A program made the position numbers and the translations under genes. The notes below the pieces were generated by a model. The model saw only the letters and a list, made by a program, of their open reading frames with translations, was not told where the DNA came from and did no database searches. A stretch of 64,000 bases of DNA from Aestuariirhabdus sp049985285 (GTDB taxonomy: Bacteria; Pseudomonadota; Gammaproteobacteria; Pseudomonadales; Aestuariirhabdaceae), in contig NZ_JBNIEU010000003.1 in the NCBI RefSeq assembly GCF_049985285.1, positions 310,001 to 374,000 of the forward strand, read 5' to 3'. Each line of letters opens with the position of its first letter. Within the stretch, counting starts at the first letter, position 1. Shown here one piece after another: positions 33,818 through 43,486 of the stretch.

Positions 33818-34570
33818 ATGCCCCAATCCGACACCACAACCTCTATCAGGATTGCTAACCCCCCGCGTCATGTTGCCATCATCATGGATGGCAACAATCG
33901 ATGGGCAAAAAAGCGCTTCCTGCCAGGCATTGCCGGTCATCGTGCCGGGGTCGAAGCGGTGCGGCGAGTGATAGAGGCTTGTGGTGATAATGGGGTCGAG
34001 GTGTTGACCCTGTTCGCGTTCAGTAGCGAGAACTGGCAGCGACCCGAAGACGAGGTCAGGGGGTTGATGGGGTTGTTTCTGCAGATGCTGAAAAAGGAGA
34101 CCCGGCGCCTGCATAAGAACCAGATTCGACTGCGTGTACTGGGTGATGTGAGCGGCTTTAGCGAGGAGATTCAGCAGCACATTCGTGAAGCCGAAGCGCT
34201 GACGGCGGAGAACTCCAAGGTAACCCTGGCCATTGCAGCCAATTATGGGGGGCAGGGGGATATCACCCAGGCCGCGCAACAATTGGCGACTAAGGTCAAA
34301 GCGGGAGAGCTGGAGCCCGAGCAGATCACTCCGCAGCTTTTACAGGAGCACCTGTATACTGCGGACCTACCCTTGCCGGATCTGTGTATCCGCACAGGGG
34401 GAGACTACCGAATCAGTAACTTCATGCTATGGCAGTTTGCCTACGCAGAACTCTATTTTACCCCGGCGCTATGGCCTGATTTTGGCGCGCCACAACTGCG
34501 TGAGGCGCTGCTCGACTTTAGTGGGCGCCAGCGACGCTATGGTAAATCCAGCGAGCAGATCGAGGGTTAA
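33818..34570 (+). CDS. uppS: undecaprenyl diphosphate synthase (cis-prenyltransferase)
   Basis: Builds the C55 lipid carrier for peptidoglycan and O-antigen. 250 residues; VAIIMDGNNRWAKKR has catalytic Asp24, and the TLFAFSSENW and DLCIRTGGDYRISNFMLWQFAYAELYF (parts) motifs are intact. First gene of the group uppS-cdsA-dxr-rseP-bamA, starting 139 bp after frr. Confidence 0.97.
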   Translation: MPQSDTTTSIRIANPPRHVAIIMDGNNRWAKKRFLPGIAGHRAGVEAVRRVIEACGDNGVEVLTLFAFSSENWQRPEDEVRGLMGLFLQMLKKETRRLHKNQIRLRVLGDVSGFSEEIQQHIREAEALTAENSKVTLAIAANYGGQGDITQAAQQLATKVKAGELEPEQITPQLLQEHLYTADLPLPDLCIRTGGDYRISNFMLWQFAYAELYFTPALWPDFGAPQLREALLDFSGRQRRYGKSSEQIEG

Positions 34571-34572
34571 AC

Positions 34573-35370
34573 GTGCTAAAACAACGAATTATAACGGCTC
34601 TGATATTGGCGCCCATCGCGCTCGGTGGTGTGTTCTTCCTGCCACTACAGCTTTTCTCCCTGTTTGTGGGGGGAGTGATACTTATCGGCGCCTGGGAGTG
34701 GGCTAACCTGTCTGGATTTCAGTCTCAGCCTGCCCGGGTTGGTTATGCCTTGAGTGTTGCCTTGGCCCTGTTTGGCGCGACTCTGGTGACGGCACCCGCG
34801 ATCATTCTGTGGCTGGCCCTTGCCTGGTGGGTGGTCGCATTGGGGTTGGTGGTGAGTTACCCCGTATCGGCGTCGTTATGGCGCTCCCCCGCCCTGCGCT
34901 TGGCGATAGGGTACCTGGTACTGGTGCCGGCCTGGGTCGGATTGGTGTTGATGAAGGTGCATCCGGATAGCTGGATCCTGATCATGTATGTTTTCTTTTT
35001 GGTGTGGGGGGCCGACGTCGGGGCTTACTTTGCCGGCAAGTACCTCGGACGCCATAAACTCGCACCCAGGGTAAGCCCTAAAAAAACCTGGGAAGGGGTG
35101 CTGGGAGGGCTTGCAACCGTTGTGGTGGTCGCATTGGTGGCGCAATCCTATCTCCCCTTTGAGGGTTTGCTATCGTTGTTGTTGGTGACCGCTTTGGTGG
35201 CGATGGTCTCGGTTTTGGGGGACTTGGCCGAGAGTATGTTCAAGCGTGAGCGGGGAATTAAGGATAGCAGTCAGCTACTGCCGGGACACGGTGGTATACT
35301 CGACCGCATCGATAGCTTGACGGCGGCTATTCCCCTGTTTGCCCTCTCGTTGATGGTTCTGGCCGGGTAA
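34573..35370 (+). CDS. cdsA: phosphatidate cytidylyltransferase
   Basis: Polytopic inner-membrane enzyme making CDP-diacylglycerol. 265 residues, about 7-8 hydrophobic helices, with the C-terminal family signature around KDSSQLLPGHGGILDRIDSL and SPKKTWEG. GTG start 2 bp after the uppS stop. Confidence 0.96.
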   Translation: MLKQRIITALILAPIALGGVFFLPLQLFSLFVGGVILIGAWEWANLSGFQSQPARVGYALSVALALFGATLVTAPAIILWLALAWWVVALGLVVSYPVSASLWRSPALRLAIGYLVLVPAWVGLVLMKVHPDSWILIMYVFFLVWGADVGAYFAGKYLGRHKLAPRVSPKKTWEGVLGGLATVVVVALVAQSYLPFEGLLSLLLVTALVAMVSVLGDLAESMFKRERGIKDSSQLLPGHGGILDRIDSLTAAIPLFALSLMVLAG

Positions 35371-35428
35371 CCCCGTCTCCGTTACAGTGACCCCCGTTTG
35401 TGATGTTATGTTGAGTGAGCTCTTGCCG

Positions 35429-36625
35429 GTGCAAATGATTACTATTTTGGGTGCGACCGGCTCTATTGGTTGTAGTACGCTGGATGTGGTGCGGCGCAAT
35501 AGCGACCGCTATCAGGTGTTCGCGTTGACAGCCAATAGCCAGGTCGAATTGTTGCTGCAGCAGTGCCTTGAGTTTAAACCTCAGGTTGCGGTAATGGCGG
35601 ACCCTGCCTCTGCCGATAGCCTACGCCGGCGCTTGCTCGAAAATGGCTCCAGCATCGAGGTGTTAGAAGGCGTTGAAGGGCTGCAGCAAGCAGCCGGCGC
35701 CGACGAGGCGGACCTGGTTATGGCGGCCATTGTGGGTGCGGCCGGCTTGCTACCAACATTGGCGGCGGTCGAAGCGGGAAAACGCATTTTATTGGCGAAT
35801 AAAGAGTCGTTGGTGATGGCGGGTGCGCTCTTTATGGAAGCTGTTAGCCGCCATAATGCCTGCCTGCTGCCCATCGATAGCGAACACAATGCAATCTATC
35901 AGTGCCTGCCGCACAACTATACGGACCCTATCGCGAGAGCCGGGGTTCGGCGCATTCTGTTGACCGCCTCGGGCGGACCCTTTCGCACGACGGACCTGGC
36001 GGAGCTAAAGAGTGTTACGCCTGAGCGTGCATGTGCCCACCCCAACTGGCCTATGGGGCGCAAGATATCGGTGGATTCCGCCACCATGATGAACAAAGGT
36101 CTGGAGGCGATTGAGGCGTGCTGGCTGTTTGATCTGAAACCGCAGGAAGTTGAGGTGGTAATCCATCCCCAGAGCATCATTCACTCCCTGGTAGACTACG
36201 TGGATGGATCGGTTCTGGCGCAGATGGGGAATCCAGATATGCGCACTCCCATCGCCTACGGGATGGCTTGGCCTCAGCGGATCGACTCCGGGGTGGAACC
36301 GCTGGATCTGGTCAAAATTGGCCAGCTTGATTTCGAAGCTCCCGACCTTGAGCGCTTCCCCTGCCTGCAGTTGGCGTTTGATGCAGTGGCGGCGGGAGGA
36401 ACAGCGATGGCGATTCTCAACGCAGTCAACGAAGTGGCGGTGGAAGCGTTTTTGAACCGCCGTCTGGGATTTTGCCAGATCGCCGAACTTAATCGGGAAG
36501 TGCTGGAAGCATTGGATGCCCAGCCGGTGGACAACTTGCAGCGGGTGCTCGATGCGGACCAGCGCGCCCGCGATCTGGCGCAGCAGTTATTGAAGAATCA
36601 ACGATTTGGCTGGAAGGGTAACTAA
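35429..36625 (+). CDS. dxr: 1-deoxy-D-xylulose 5-phosphate reductoisomerase
   Basis: Second step of the MEP isoprenoid pathway. NADPH-binding ITILGATGSIGCSTLDVV at the N-terminus, ANKESLVMAG and IDSEHNAIYQCL metal/substrate motifs. Starting at GTG 35429 (M-Q-M-I-T-I-L-G) gives 398 residues, the E. coli length and spacing to the Rossmann motif; ATG 35435 and ATG 35408 are in-frame alternatives with no better ribosome-binding site. Stop shares one base with rseP (TAATG). Confidence 0.93.
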   Translation: MQMITILGATGSIGCSTLDVVRRNSDRYQVFALTANSQVELLLQQCLEFKPQVAVMADPASADSLRRRLLENGSSIEVLEGVEGLQQAAGADEADLVMAAIVGAAGLLPTLAAVEAGKRILLANKESLVMAGALFMEAVSRHNACLLPIDSEHNAIYQCLPHNYTDPIARAGVRRILLTASGGPFRTTDLAELKSVTPERACAHPNWPMGRKISVDSATMMNKGLEAIEACWLFDLKPQEVEVVIHPQSIIHSLVDYVDGSVLAQMGNPDMRTPIAYGMAWPQRIDSGVEPLDLVKIGQLDFEAPDLERFPCLQLAFDAVAAGGTAMAILNAVNEVAVEAFLNRRLGFCQIAELNREVLEALDAQPVDNLQRVLDADQRARDLAQQLLKNQRFGWKGN

Positions 36626-37992
36626 TGGATCTTTTGCAAACCATTGCCGCGACCATCGTCACGCTGGGTATTCTGGTGACTTTCCATGAATATGGGCACT
36701 TTTGGGTTGCGCGGCGCTGCGGGGTTAAGGTGCTGCGTTTCTCGGTGGGCTTCGGAAAGCCCTTGTGGCGCCGTTACGATCGCTATGGTACTGAATTTGT
36801 TGTGGCGGCGATTCCCCTTGGTGGCTACGTCAAAATGCTGGACGAGCGTGAGGGTGACGTCCCGGAAGCCGAGCGCCATCTCTCTTTCAACAGTAAAAGT
36901 GTCGGCCAGCGTATCGCGATCGTTGCCGCCGGACCGCTGGCGAACTTCTTTTTGGCGGTCGCGGCGTTCTGGCTGATGTTTGTGATCGGTGTGAGCACCG
37001 TTGTCCCGGTAGTGGGAGAGGTCGAGCCGGGGTCTGTGGCGGAGGTGGCCGGTATTCAGCACGGCGACGAGCTGGTCAGCATCGATGGGCGTGAGGTTCG
37101 TAGCTGGAATGAAGCGCTGCTGGCGCTGCTTGGGCATATTGGCGACAGTGGTGAGATCGAGGTCGGGGTTAAACCGGGGGGGCTCGAGAGTAGGGATTAT
37201 AGCGAGTCCAGGCGCACATTGACGATTGATCGTTGGCTTGTTGGTGCAGAACAGCCAGACCCCCTGGGTGGGCTCGGCATCACCCCCTATCGCCCCGAGG
37301 TGGCGGCGGAGATCGGGGTGGTCCTTGATGGAGGGCGCGCGCAGCAAGCCGGTTTTAAAGTAGGGGATCGGGTCCTGAGTGCCGATGGCCAGGCGGTTGA
37401 TGACTGGTTTGGCTGGGTCGCACAGGTGCGAAAAAAGCCTGAGCAGGCGATGCAGATCGAAGTGGATAGAGACGGGCAGCGACAGACGCTGGAACTGATT
37501 CCCGCCCCTAAGGTCCAAGAGGACGGTTCGGTCATTGGTTATATTGGTGCGGGTGTGCGACCGGTTGAGTGGCCGGAGTCTCTCAAGCGCACTATTAGCT
37601 ACGGTGCGTTTGAAGCGGTAGTCCCAGCGGCGGAGAAAACCTGGCGGGTCACGACATTGACCCTCGACTCGATCCGAAAAATGTTTACGGGGCTGGTTTC
37701 GGTAAAAAACTTGAGCGGTCCAATAACCATTGCTAAAGTGGCTGGCGAATCGGCGAAGTCTGGAGTAGAGAGCTTCCTGAACTTCCTAGCCATCCTCAGT
37801 GTTAGCCTTGGAGTCCTGAACTTGCTCCCGGTGCCGGTATTGGATGGTGGTCACCTTTTGTTCTATATCGCGGAGTGGATCAAGGGCAGCCCGGTACCCG
37901 ACAGGGTGCAGGCGTTTGGCTATCAAATAGGTGTAGGCCTGATCGGCATGTTGATGATGTTGGCGCTTTATAACGATTTTTCGCGCCTGTAG
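36625..37992 (+). CDS. rseP: site-2 protease RseP
   Basis: Intramembrane zinc protease that cleaves RseA in the sigma-E envelope stress response. HEYGH (residues 21-25) in the first membrane helix, two PDZ domains (around EVEPGSVAEVAGIQHGDELVS and VLDGGRAQQAGFKVGDRVLS), and NLLPVPVLDGGHLLF in a C-terminal helix. 455 residues, as E. coli (450). Sits before bamA as usual. Confidence 0.97.
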   Translation: MDLLQTIAATIVTLGILVTFHEYGHFWVARRCGVKVLRFSVGFGKPLWRRYDRYGTEFVVAAIPLGGYVKMLDEREGDVPEAERHLSFNSKSVGQRIAIVAAGPLANFFLAVAAFWLMFVIGVSTVVPVVGEVEPGSVAEVAGIQHGDELVSIDGREVRSWNEALLALLGHIGDSGEIEVGVKPGGLESRDYSESRRTLTIDRWLVGAEQPDPLGGLGITPYRPEVAAEIGVVLDGGRAQQAGFKVGDRVLSADGQAVDDWFGWVAQVRKKPEQAMQIEVDRDGQRQTLELIPAPKVQEDGSVIGYIGAGVRPVEWPESLKRTISYGAFEAVVPAAEKTWRVTTLTLDSIRKMFTGLVSVKNLSGPITIAKVAGESAKSGVESFLNFLAILSVSLGVLNLLPVPVLDGGHLLFYIAEWIKGSPVPDRVQAFGYQIGVGLIGMLMMLALYNDFSRL

Positions 37993-38004
37993 TTGCACTT
38001 GGGG

Positions 38005-38024
38005 GAGCCGGAATTGACCGGCTC
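38005..38024 (+). other. short hairpin between rseP and bamA
   Basis: GAGCCGG-AATTGA-CCGGCTC, a perfect 7-bp stem without a T-run, 38 bp before the bamA ATG. Confidence 0.4.
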
Positions 38025-38061
38025 AATAATAAGATAACGATTCCTGGATAGTACAGATTTC

Positions 38062-40383
38062 ATGAGACGAAGTTTGCTGACGCTGTTGTTGGCCACCCTG
38101 CTGTTGCCATTAGCCGGACTGGCTCAAGCCTTTGTGGTTTCTGATATCAGGATAAACGGGTTGCAAAGGATATCGGCGGGTAATGCGTTCAACGCCTTGC
38201 CCATCACCGTGGGTGACGATGTGGATGGAACGGTCGTCGCGGCCGCCACCCGCCAGCTGTTCCGGACTGGATATTTCCAGGATATCCGCATGGATCGCGA
38301 TGGTGATGTGCTGGTGGTGACCGTTGTTGAGCGTCCCTCCATCAGTGGTATTGCCATCAGCGGTAACAAAGCGATCGAAACAGAAGCGCTGCTCGAGGGT
38401 CTCAAGCAATCGGGGCTGGCTGAGGGGGAGATCTTCCAGCAGGCAACCCTTGAAGGGATCCAGATGGAGTTGCAGCGCCAGTACGTATCCCAGGGGCGTT
38501 ATGACGCCAAAATCAGCGCCAATGTGCGGCCCCAGCCTAGAAATCGCGTAGCCATTTCGATAACGGTCGGTGAGGGTTCGGTTGCGGCCATCAGTCATGT
38601 CAATGTTGTTGGTAACACGGTGTTTGAAGAGGACGAGTTACTGGATCTGTTTGAGCTCAAAGAGACCAATTGGCTCTCTTTTTATAGCAGTGACGACAAG
38701 TATTCTCGTGAAAAATTGTCTGGTGACCTTGAGCGCTTGCGCTCCTATTACCTCGATCGCGGTTACCTGAACTTCAATATCAGCTCTACCCAGGTGTCGA
38801 TAGCCCCCGACAAGCAGCGCGTTTTTATCACCGTTAACGTCGATGAGGGTGAACTGTATAAGGTTTCAGGTGTGAAGCTGGCCGGTGACTTGATCATTCC
38901 TGAGGAGCAGATGCGCATCCTGCTGCTGGTAAAAGAGGGCCAGACCTTTTCCCACAAAATCATGACATCCACCGAAGAGTTGATCACTCGTCGCTTGGGT
39001 AATGAGGGCTACACCTTTGCTAACGTGCAGGGGATTCCCCAGCCCAACGAAGGCGAGAATACGGTTGATGTCACCTTCTTTGTCGATCCCGGAAAGCGGG
39101 CTTATGTGCGCCGGGTTTCGTTTATCGGCAACGTAAAAACCAGGGATGAGGTGCTGCGTCGCGAGATGCGCCAGATGGAGGGAGCCTGGGCTTCGACCTT
39201 CAATATCGAGCAGTCCAAGACCCGACTCGATCGCCTGGGATTCTTTAAAGAAGTTAACGTTGAAACACCGACAGTGCCGGGTAGTCCCGACCAGATTGAT
39301 GTCGAATACAGTGTTGAGGAGCAAGCATCTGGCAGTGTGTCGGCCAGTGTGGGTTTCTCCACCGGTAGCGGTATTATCCTGGGTGCGAATGTCCAGCAGA
39401 ATAACTTTTTGGGTTCCGGTAATCAGGTCAACATCGGTCTTAATACCAGTGAATTTCAGAAGGTATACAGCTTCGGCTATCTCAATCCCTATTACACCGT
39501 TGACGGGGTGAGCCGCGGATTCAACGTGTACTACCGTGAAACCGACTATGACAGTACGGATATCTCCAATTACTCGACCGATGCCTTTGGTGGATCGGTT
39601 CGTTTCGGTTATCCCATTGATGAGATTACGCGCCTTGGCTTCAGCTTTGGCCCCGAAAGCCTGGAGATCAAGACCGGTAGTGATCCGGCATTCGTTGTAG
39701 AGGATTTCGTCGACTCCGAAGGGTCGACCTACCTGAACTGGAAAGCCGGTATCTCCTGGACCCGGTCGACCCTGAACCACGGTATGTTGCCGACCCGGGG
39801 TAACTCCAACTCCTTGTCGGCCCAGGTTGCCGTGCCTGGTAGTGATGTGAATTATTATAAACTGAACTACAGCGGCCAGATTTTCTTCCCGATAACACGC
39901 ACCTGGACCCTTAATTTGAAAGCTAACCTGGGTTACGGGGACGCTTACGGTGATACCACCACAATGCCGTTCTTCGAGAACTACTATGCTGGTGGTTTCG
40001 GCTCGGTCAGGGGCTTTAGCGATAACTCCCTCGGCCCCAGAGCGCTCTCAAGCGATGGTGATGATGATGCGATCGGTGGTAATATTTTGGTGGAAACAAC
40101 AGCGCAGGTGCTGTTTCCGTTACCCTTTATTAAAGATCAACGCTCGCTGCGCTCGGTGTTCTTTGTTGATGCCGGTAATGCGTTCTCCGATGATTGTGAG
40201 CGAAGCTCCGTGATCACCAACTGTTCTAACGTGAAGTTCTCCGAAATGCGTATTTCCGCGGGGGTAGGCCTGACCTGGATTACGGCGATGGGCCCCTTGA
40301 GCTTTACCCTCGCAACACCGTTGAAAGATCAGCCGGACGACGACACCGAAGTGTTCCAGTTTGCTTTGGGGCAGAGCTTTTAG
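38062..40383 (+). CDS. bamA: outer membrane protein assembly factor BamA
   Basis: Central beta-barrel of the BAM machine. Signal peptide 1-23 (cut after LAGLAQA), then five POTRA domains (starts such as VSDIRINGLQRIS and AYVRRVSFIGNVKTRDEVLRREM), then a 16-strand barrel with the VRGFSDNSLGP (VRGF) loop-6 motif and a C-terminal Phe. 773 residues, slightly shorter than E. coli (810). Confidence 0.98.
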   Translation: MRRSLLTLLLATLLLPLAGLAQAFVVSDIRINGLQRISAGNAFNALPITVGDDVDGTVVAAATRQLFRTGYFQDIRMDRDGDVLVVTVVERPSISGIAISGNKAIETEALLEGLKQSGLAEGEIFQQATLEGIQMELQRQYVSQGRYDAKISANVRPQPRNRVAISITVGEGSVAAISHVNVVGNTVFEEDELLDLFELKETNWLSFYSSDDKYSREKLSGDLERLRSYYLDRGYLNFNISSTQVSIAPDKQRVFITVNVDEGELYKVSGVKLAGDLIIPEEQMRILLLVKEGQTFSHKIMTSTEELITRRLGNEGYTFANVQGIPQPNEGENTVDVTFFVDPGKRAYVRRVSFIGNVKTRDEVLRREMRQMEGAWASTFNIEQSKTRLDRLGFFKEVNVETPTVPGSPDQIDVEYSVEEQASGSVSASVGFSTGSGIILGANVQQNNFLGSGNQVNIGLNTSEFQKVYSFGYLNPYYTVDGVSRGFNVYYRETDYDSTDISNYSTDAFGGSVRFGYPIDEITRLGFSFGPESLEIKTGSDPAFVVEDFVDSEGSTYLNWKAGISWTRSTLNHGMLPTRGNSNSLSAQVAVPGSDVNYYKLNYSGQIFFPITRTWTLNLKANLGYGDAYGDTTTMPFFENYYAGGFGSVRGFSDNSLGPRALSSDGDDDAIGGNILVETTAQVLFPLPFIKDQRSLRSVFFVDAGNAFSDDCERSSVITNCSNVKFSEMRISAGVGLTWITAMGPLSFTLATPLKDQPDDDTEVFQFALGQSF

Positions 40384-40465
40384 GTTAGTTTGAAGCCGTT
40401 ATCTGCTTTGATATTTTTAATATAGCGCTAGAGTTTTAGCGAATCCGATAAATGCAGGAGAGTAT

Positions 40466-40972
40466 ATGAACAAGTTTATGCAGCTGGTTGTGCTGGCGCT
40501 GGGTTTGATGACCGTCGTGGGCGCTCAGGCCGAGAGCAAGATAGCCGTCGTTAACTACCAGATGGCTTTGATTGAGTCCGACGCAGCCAAGGCGTACGCC
40601 AAGAAAGCGGAAGACCGCTTTGGTGCCCAGGTCAACGAGCTGAAAAAGCTCGAGGAGGAGGGCAAGCGTTTGCAGGCAAAATATGAGCGTGATGTGACCG
40701 CAATGAGTGAAAGCGAGAAGAAGGAGTTGCAGATGGAACTGCAGCGCAAGGCGCAAGATTTTGAGTATAAGTCCAAGCAGCTGCAGGCCGAAAAAGCGCA
40801 GTCAGATCGCGTTGAGATCGAAGCCCTACGCCCCAAATTGGACCAGGCTATTCAGGAAGTAGTGAAAGAGGGGGGCTATGACCTCGTTCTGGAGCGCAAT
40901 GGAGTGGTTTTCGTAAGCCCCTCTGTTGATATTACAACCAAGGTGATCCAGCGGTTGAACAAAACCAACTAG
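40466..40972 (+). CDS. skp: periplasmic chaperone Skp/OmpH
   Basis: Holds unfolded outer-membrane proteins in the periplasm. Signal peptide 1-22 (cut after VVGAQA), then a Lys/Glu-rich coiled-coil (about 50-125) and the C-terminal beta segment YDLVLERNGVVFVSPSVDIT. 168 residues. AGGAG precedes the ATG. Confidence 0.95.
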   Translation: MNKFMQLVVLALGLMTVVGAQAESKIAVVNYQMALIESDAAKAYAKKAEDRFGAQVNELKKLEEEGKRLQAKYERDVTAMSESEKKELQMELQRKAQDFEYKSKQLQAEKAQSDRVEIEALRPKLDQAIQEVVKEGGYDLVLERNGVVFVSPSVDITTKVIQRLNKTN

Positions 40973-41006
40973 TTGGCTTTTGCCTAGGGTTCATTGATGG
41001 TATAGC

Positions 41007-41028
41007 AGGGGGCTTAGGTCCCCTTTTG
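41007..41028 (+). terminator. weak terminator-like hairpin after skp
   Basis: AGGGG (41007-41011) pairs with CCCCT (41020-41024) followed by TTT. Short stem with a long loop. Confidence 0.4.
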
Positions 41029-41092
41029 TGTTCCCTGCGGGCGGGGTACCATACTTCGGCGTGAGGGGTGATTCAGGGTGGAGCGAAGTGTA

Positions 41093-42127
41093 ATGAACGA
41101 AAGCAGTAGCTATAGCTATAGCCTGGCCGAACTGGCGTCTCGAATTGATGCCTTGGTGAAGGGTGACCCGGACTATCGTATTGATGGTATCGCGACCCTG
41201 CAGACCGCGACCGCAGATAAGCTCAGTTTTTTGGCCAACCCCGCTTATGGGCGCTACCTGGAGTCTACCGAGGCCGGAGCCGTGCTGTTAACGCCCAAGG
41301 CGGCCGAGCAGTTTAGCGGCAATGCCCTGGTATTGGCTAACCCGTACCTCGGTTATGCCACGTTGTCCCATCTGTTCGACCCCTGCCCACGGGGGCAGGT
41401 TGGAATTCACGATAGCGCCGTTGTGCATCCGTCGGCTTGCATCGACTCTACCGCTGCCATCGGTGCCCGGGTTGTGATTGAGGCCGGAGCACAGGTCGCT
41501 GCAGGAGTGAGATTGGATGCTGGCGTCGTAGTTGGTGCCGACTCTGTAGTGGGTGAGCAGACTCATCTTTTTCCAAATGTTGTGGTTTATCACGGTGTCA
41601 CCATAGGCAAGCGATGTATAATCCACAGCGGTGCCGTCATCGGCGGTGACGGCTTTGGCCTTGCTCCGGGTCCGGGTGGCTGGCACAAGATCGCCCAGAT
41701 TGGGGGGGTGCTGATCGGTGATGATGTTGAGATCGGCTCTAACACATCGATCGATCGAGGCGCACTTGATAACACCGAGATCCGCGCCGGTGCCAAGCTC
41801 GATAACCTGATTCAGATCGCTCATAACGTGGTGATCGGAGAGGGTACGGCCATCGCATCCTGTGTGGGCATTTCGGGCAGCACCAAAATTGGTAAGGGTT
41901 GTATTATTGCGGGGCAGGCAGGTTTTGCTGGACATCTTAGCATCGCTGATAATGTTCAGATTATGGGGCAGGGCACGGTGACCAAATCGATTACTGAACC
42001 CGGCGTGTACTCATCCGGAGCCGGAGCGGTTATGCCTGTACGGGAGTGGCGCAAACAGGCAGTGCGTTTCCGTCAGTTAGATAATATGGCTAAACGACTC
42101 AAACAACTCGAGAATAACCAGACGTAA
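41093..42127 (+). CDS. lpxD: UDP-3-O-(3-hydroxyacyl)glucosamine N-acyltransferase
   Basis: Third step of lipid A synthesis. 344 residues from ATG 41093 (GGAG 8 bases upstream; a GTG at 41078 is the longer alternative). N-terminal uridine-binding domain (DKLSFLANPAYGRYLEST), then left-handed beta-helix hexapeptides with GGDGFGLAPGPGGWHKIAQIGG near the catalytic His of the VVYHGVTIG/ SGAVIGGDGFG region. Confidence 0.95.
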   Translation: MNESSSYSYSLAELASRIDALVKGDPDYRIDGIATLQTATADKLSFLANPAYGRYLESTEAGAVLLTPKAAEQFSGNALVLANPYLGYATLSHLFDPCPRGQVGIHDSAVVHPSACIDSTAAIGARVVIEAGAQVAAGVRLDAGVVVGADSVVGEQTHLFPNVVVYHGVTIGKRCIIHSGAVIGGDGFGLAPGPGGWHKIAQIGGVLIGDDVEIGSNTSIDRGALDNTEIRAGAKLDNLIQIAHNVVIGEGTAIASCVGISGSTKIGKGCIIAGQAGFAGHLSIADNVQIMGQGTVTKSITEPGVYSSGAGAVMPVREWRKQAVRFRQLDNMAKRLKQLENNQT

Positions 42128-42171
42128 TCCATGGTCGGTGGTTTTCACACATTAAAGGCAGGCGATAATCC

Positions 42172-42615
42172 GTGATAATGAATATTGAGAAGATTAAGGA
42201 ATACCTTCCCCAGCGTTACCCCTTTTTGTTGGTTGATCGGGTTGTGGATGTTGACCTGGAAAACAACAGCATCGATTGCTACAAAAATGTCAGTGGCAAC
42301 GAAGACTTTTTTAATGGCCACTTCCCGGACCACCCCATCATGCCGGGTGTCCTCATTATTGAAGCGATGGCGCAGGCGGCAGGCATTCTTGGTTTTCGCA
42401 TGAGCGACAAGAAGAAAGAGGACAATACGGTCTATTATTTTGCGGGCGCTGATAAGGTGCGCTTCAAGCAACCGGTAGTGCCTGGAGACCGACTCGACCT
42501 GCGAGCGGATTACATTACCCAGAAGCGTGATATCTGGAAGTTCTCCTGCAAAGCCCTGGTTAATGGTAAAGTTGTCAGCTCAGCTGAAATTATTTGTGCA
42601 AAGAAGGAGCTCTGA
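42172..42615 (+). CDS. fabZ: 3-hydroxyacyl-[ACP] dehydratase FabZ
   Basis: Dehydrates 3-hydroxyacyl-ACP in fatty acid synthesis. 147 residues; LPQRYPFLLVDRV, catalytic His in NGHFPDHPIMPGVL and Glu in IEAMAQAAG. GTG 42172 has CAGG at better spacing than ATG 42178, two codons later. Overlap or near-overlap with lpxA downstream. Confidence 0.95.
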   Translation: MIMNIEKIKEYLPQRYPFLLVDRVVDVDLENNSIDCYKNVSGNEDFFNGHFPDHPIMPGVLIIEAMAQAAGILGFRMSDKKKEDNTVYYFAGADKVRFKQPVVPGDRLDLRADYITQKRDIWKFSCKALVNGKVVSSAEIICAKKEL

Positions 42616-42617
42616 TC

Positions 42618-43424
42618 TTGAGCCAGGCCCCCACGGGTATTCACCCCAGCGCCCGAATCCATGATTCGGCCATTGTTGATTCTGGTGCCATTATCGGCGC
42701 CAACGTAGAGATAGGTCCCTGGACCCTGATAGGGGCTGATGTCGAGATCGGTGAGGGATCGGTGATCCATTCTCACGCCGTGGTGAAAGGTCCGACGATC
42801 CTCGGACGCAATAATGAAATTTTTCAGTTCGCCTCGGTCGGGGAGGATTGCCAGGACAAGAAGTACGCGGGTGAGCCCACGCGGTTGGTGGTGGGTGACA
42901 ATAATGTTTTTCGCGAAGGTTGCACCATCCACCGTGGTACTGTGCAGGATGAAAGCCTGACTCGTATTGGCAGCGACAATCTGTTCATGGCCTACGCTCA
43001 TGTGGGGCATGACTGCGTTATTGGTAGTGGTTGTATCTTCGCGAATAACGCCTCCGTAGCGGGCCACGTCCATGTTGGCGATGGGGCTATTTTGTCGGGC
43101 ATGACCGGGGTGCACCAGTTCTGTCACATTGGTGCGTATAGCATGTGCGGTGGTGGAGCCATTATCTTTAAAGATGTTCCTGCATTTGTTCTTGCCGCCG
43201 GTAGTCCGGCCAAAGCCAACGGCATGAACTTTGAGGGGATGAAACGTCGCGGGTATAGCAAACCCTTGTTGCAACGGCTGCGTAAAGCCTACAAGGCCGT
43301 GTACCGGGAAGGCTTGACGCTAGAGGTTGCACTGCAGCAGCTTCAGGCTATCGAAGATCCCGAACCGGAACTGCTACTGTTTATCGATTCTCTCAAACGC
43401 TCCACTCGCGGCATCGTTCGCTAG
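42618..43424 (+). CDS. lpxA: UDP-N-acetylglucosamine acyltransferase
   Basis: First step of lipid A synthesis. 268 residues of left-handed beta-helix hexapeptides; catalytic His in AYAHVGHDCVIG, then GHVHVGDGAILSGMTGVHQFCHIG and a C-terminal helical domain. Start is TTG 42618 with AAGGAG nine bases upstream inside the fabZ end, 2 bp after its stop; no ATG fits. TTG may limit expression. Confidence 0.93.
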   Translation: MSQAPTGIHPSARIHDSAIVDSGAIIGANVEIGPWTLIGADVEIGEGSVIHSHAVVKGPTILGRNNEIFQFASVGEDCQDKKYAGEPTRLVVGDNNVFREGCTIHRGTVQDESLTRIGSDNLFMAYAHVGHDCVIGSGCIFANNASVAGHVHVGDGAILSGMTGVHQFCHIGAYSMCGGGAIIFKDVPAFVLAAGSPAKANGMNFEGMKRRGYSKPLLQRLRKAYKAVYREGLTLEVALQQLQAIEDPEPELLLFIDSLKRSTRGIVR

Positions 43425-43486
43425 TCCGTTTGCGGTGGGTGCCTGTCTCGGTGCTCACCGATTTATCTACTAAGGATCAGCGCACT

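Noticed and set aside
36622..37518. 298-codon minus-strand open frame
   Set aside because: Opposite rseP; composition (His/Arg/Gln-rich) typical of a reverse shadow.
38866..39780. 304-codon minus-strand open frame
   Set aside because: Opposite bamA, no start signal or family features.
41007..41092. Sigma-E-type promoter before lpxD
   Set aside because: I looked for GGAACTT and TCTGA-type hexamers and did not find a convincing pair.
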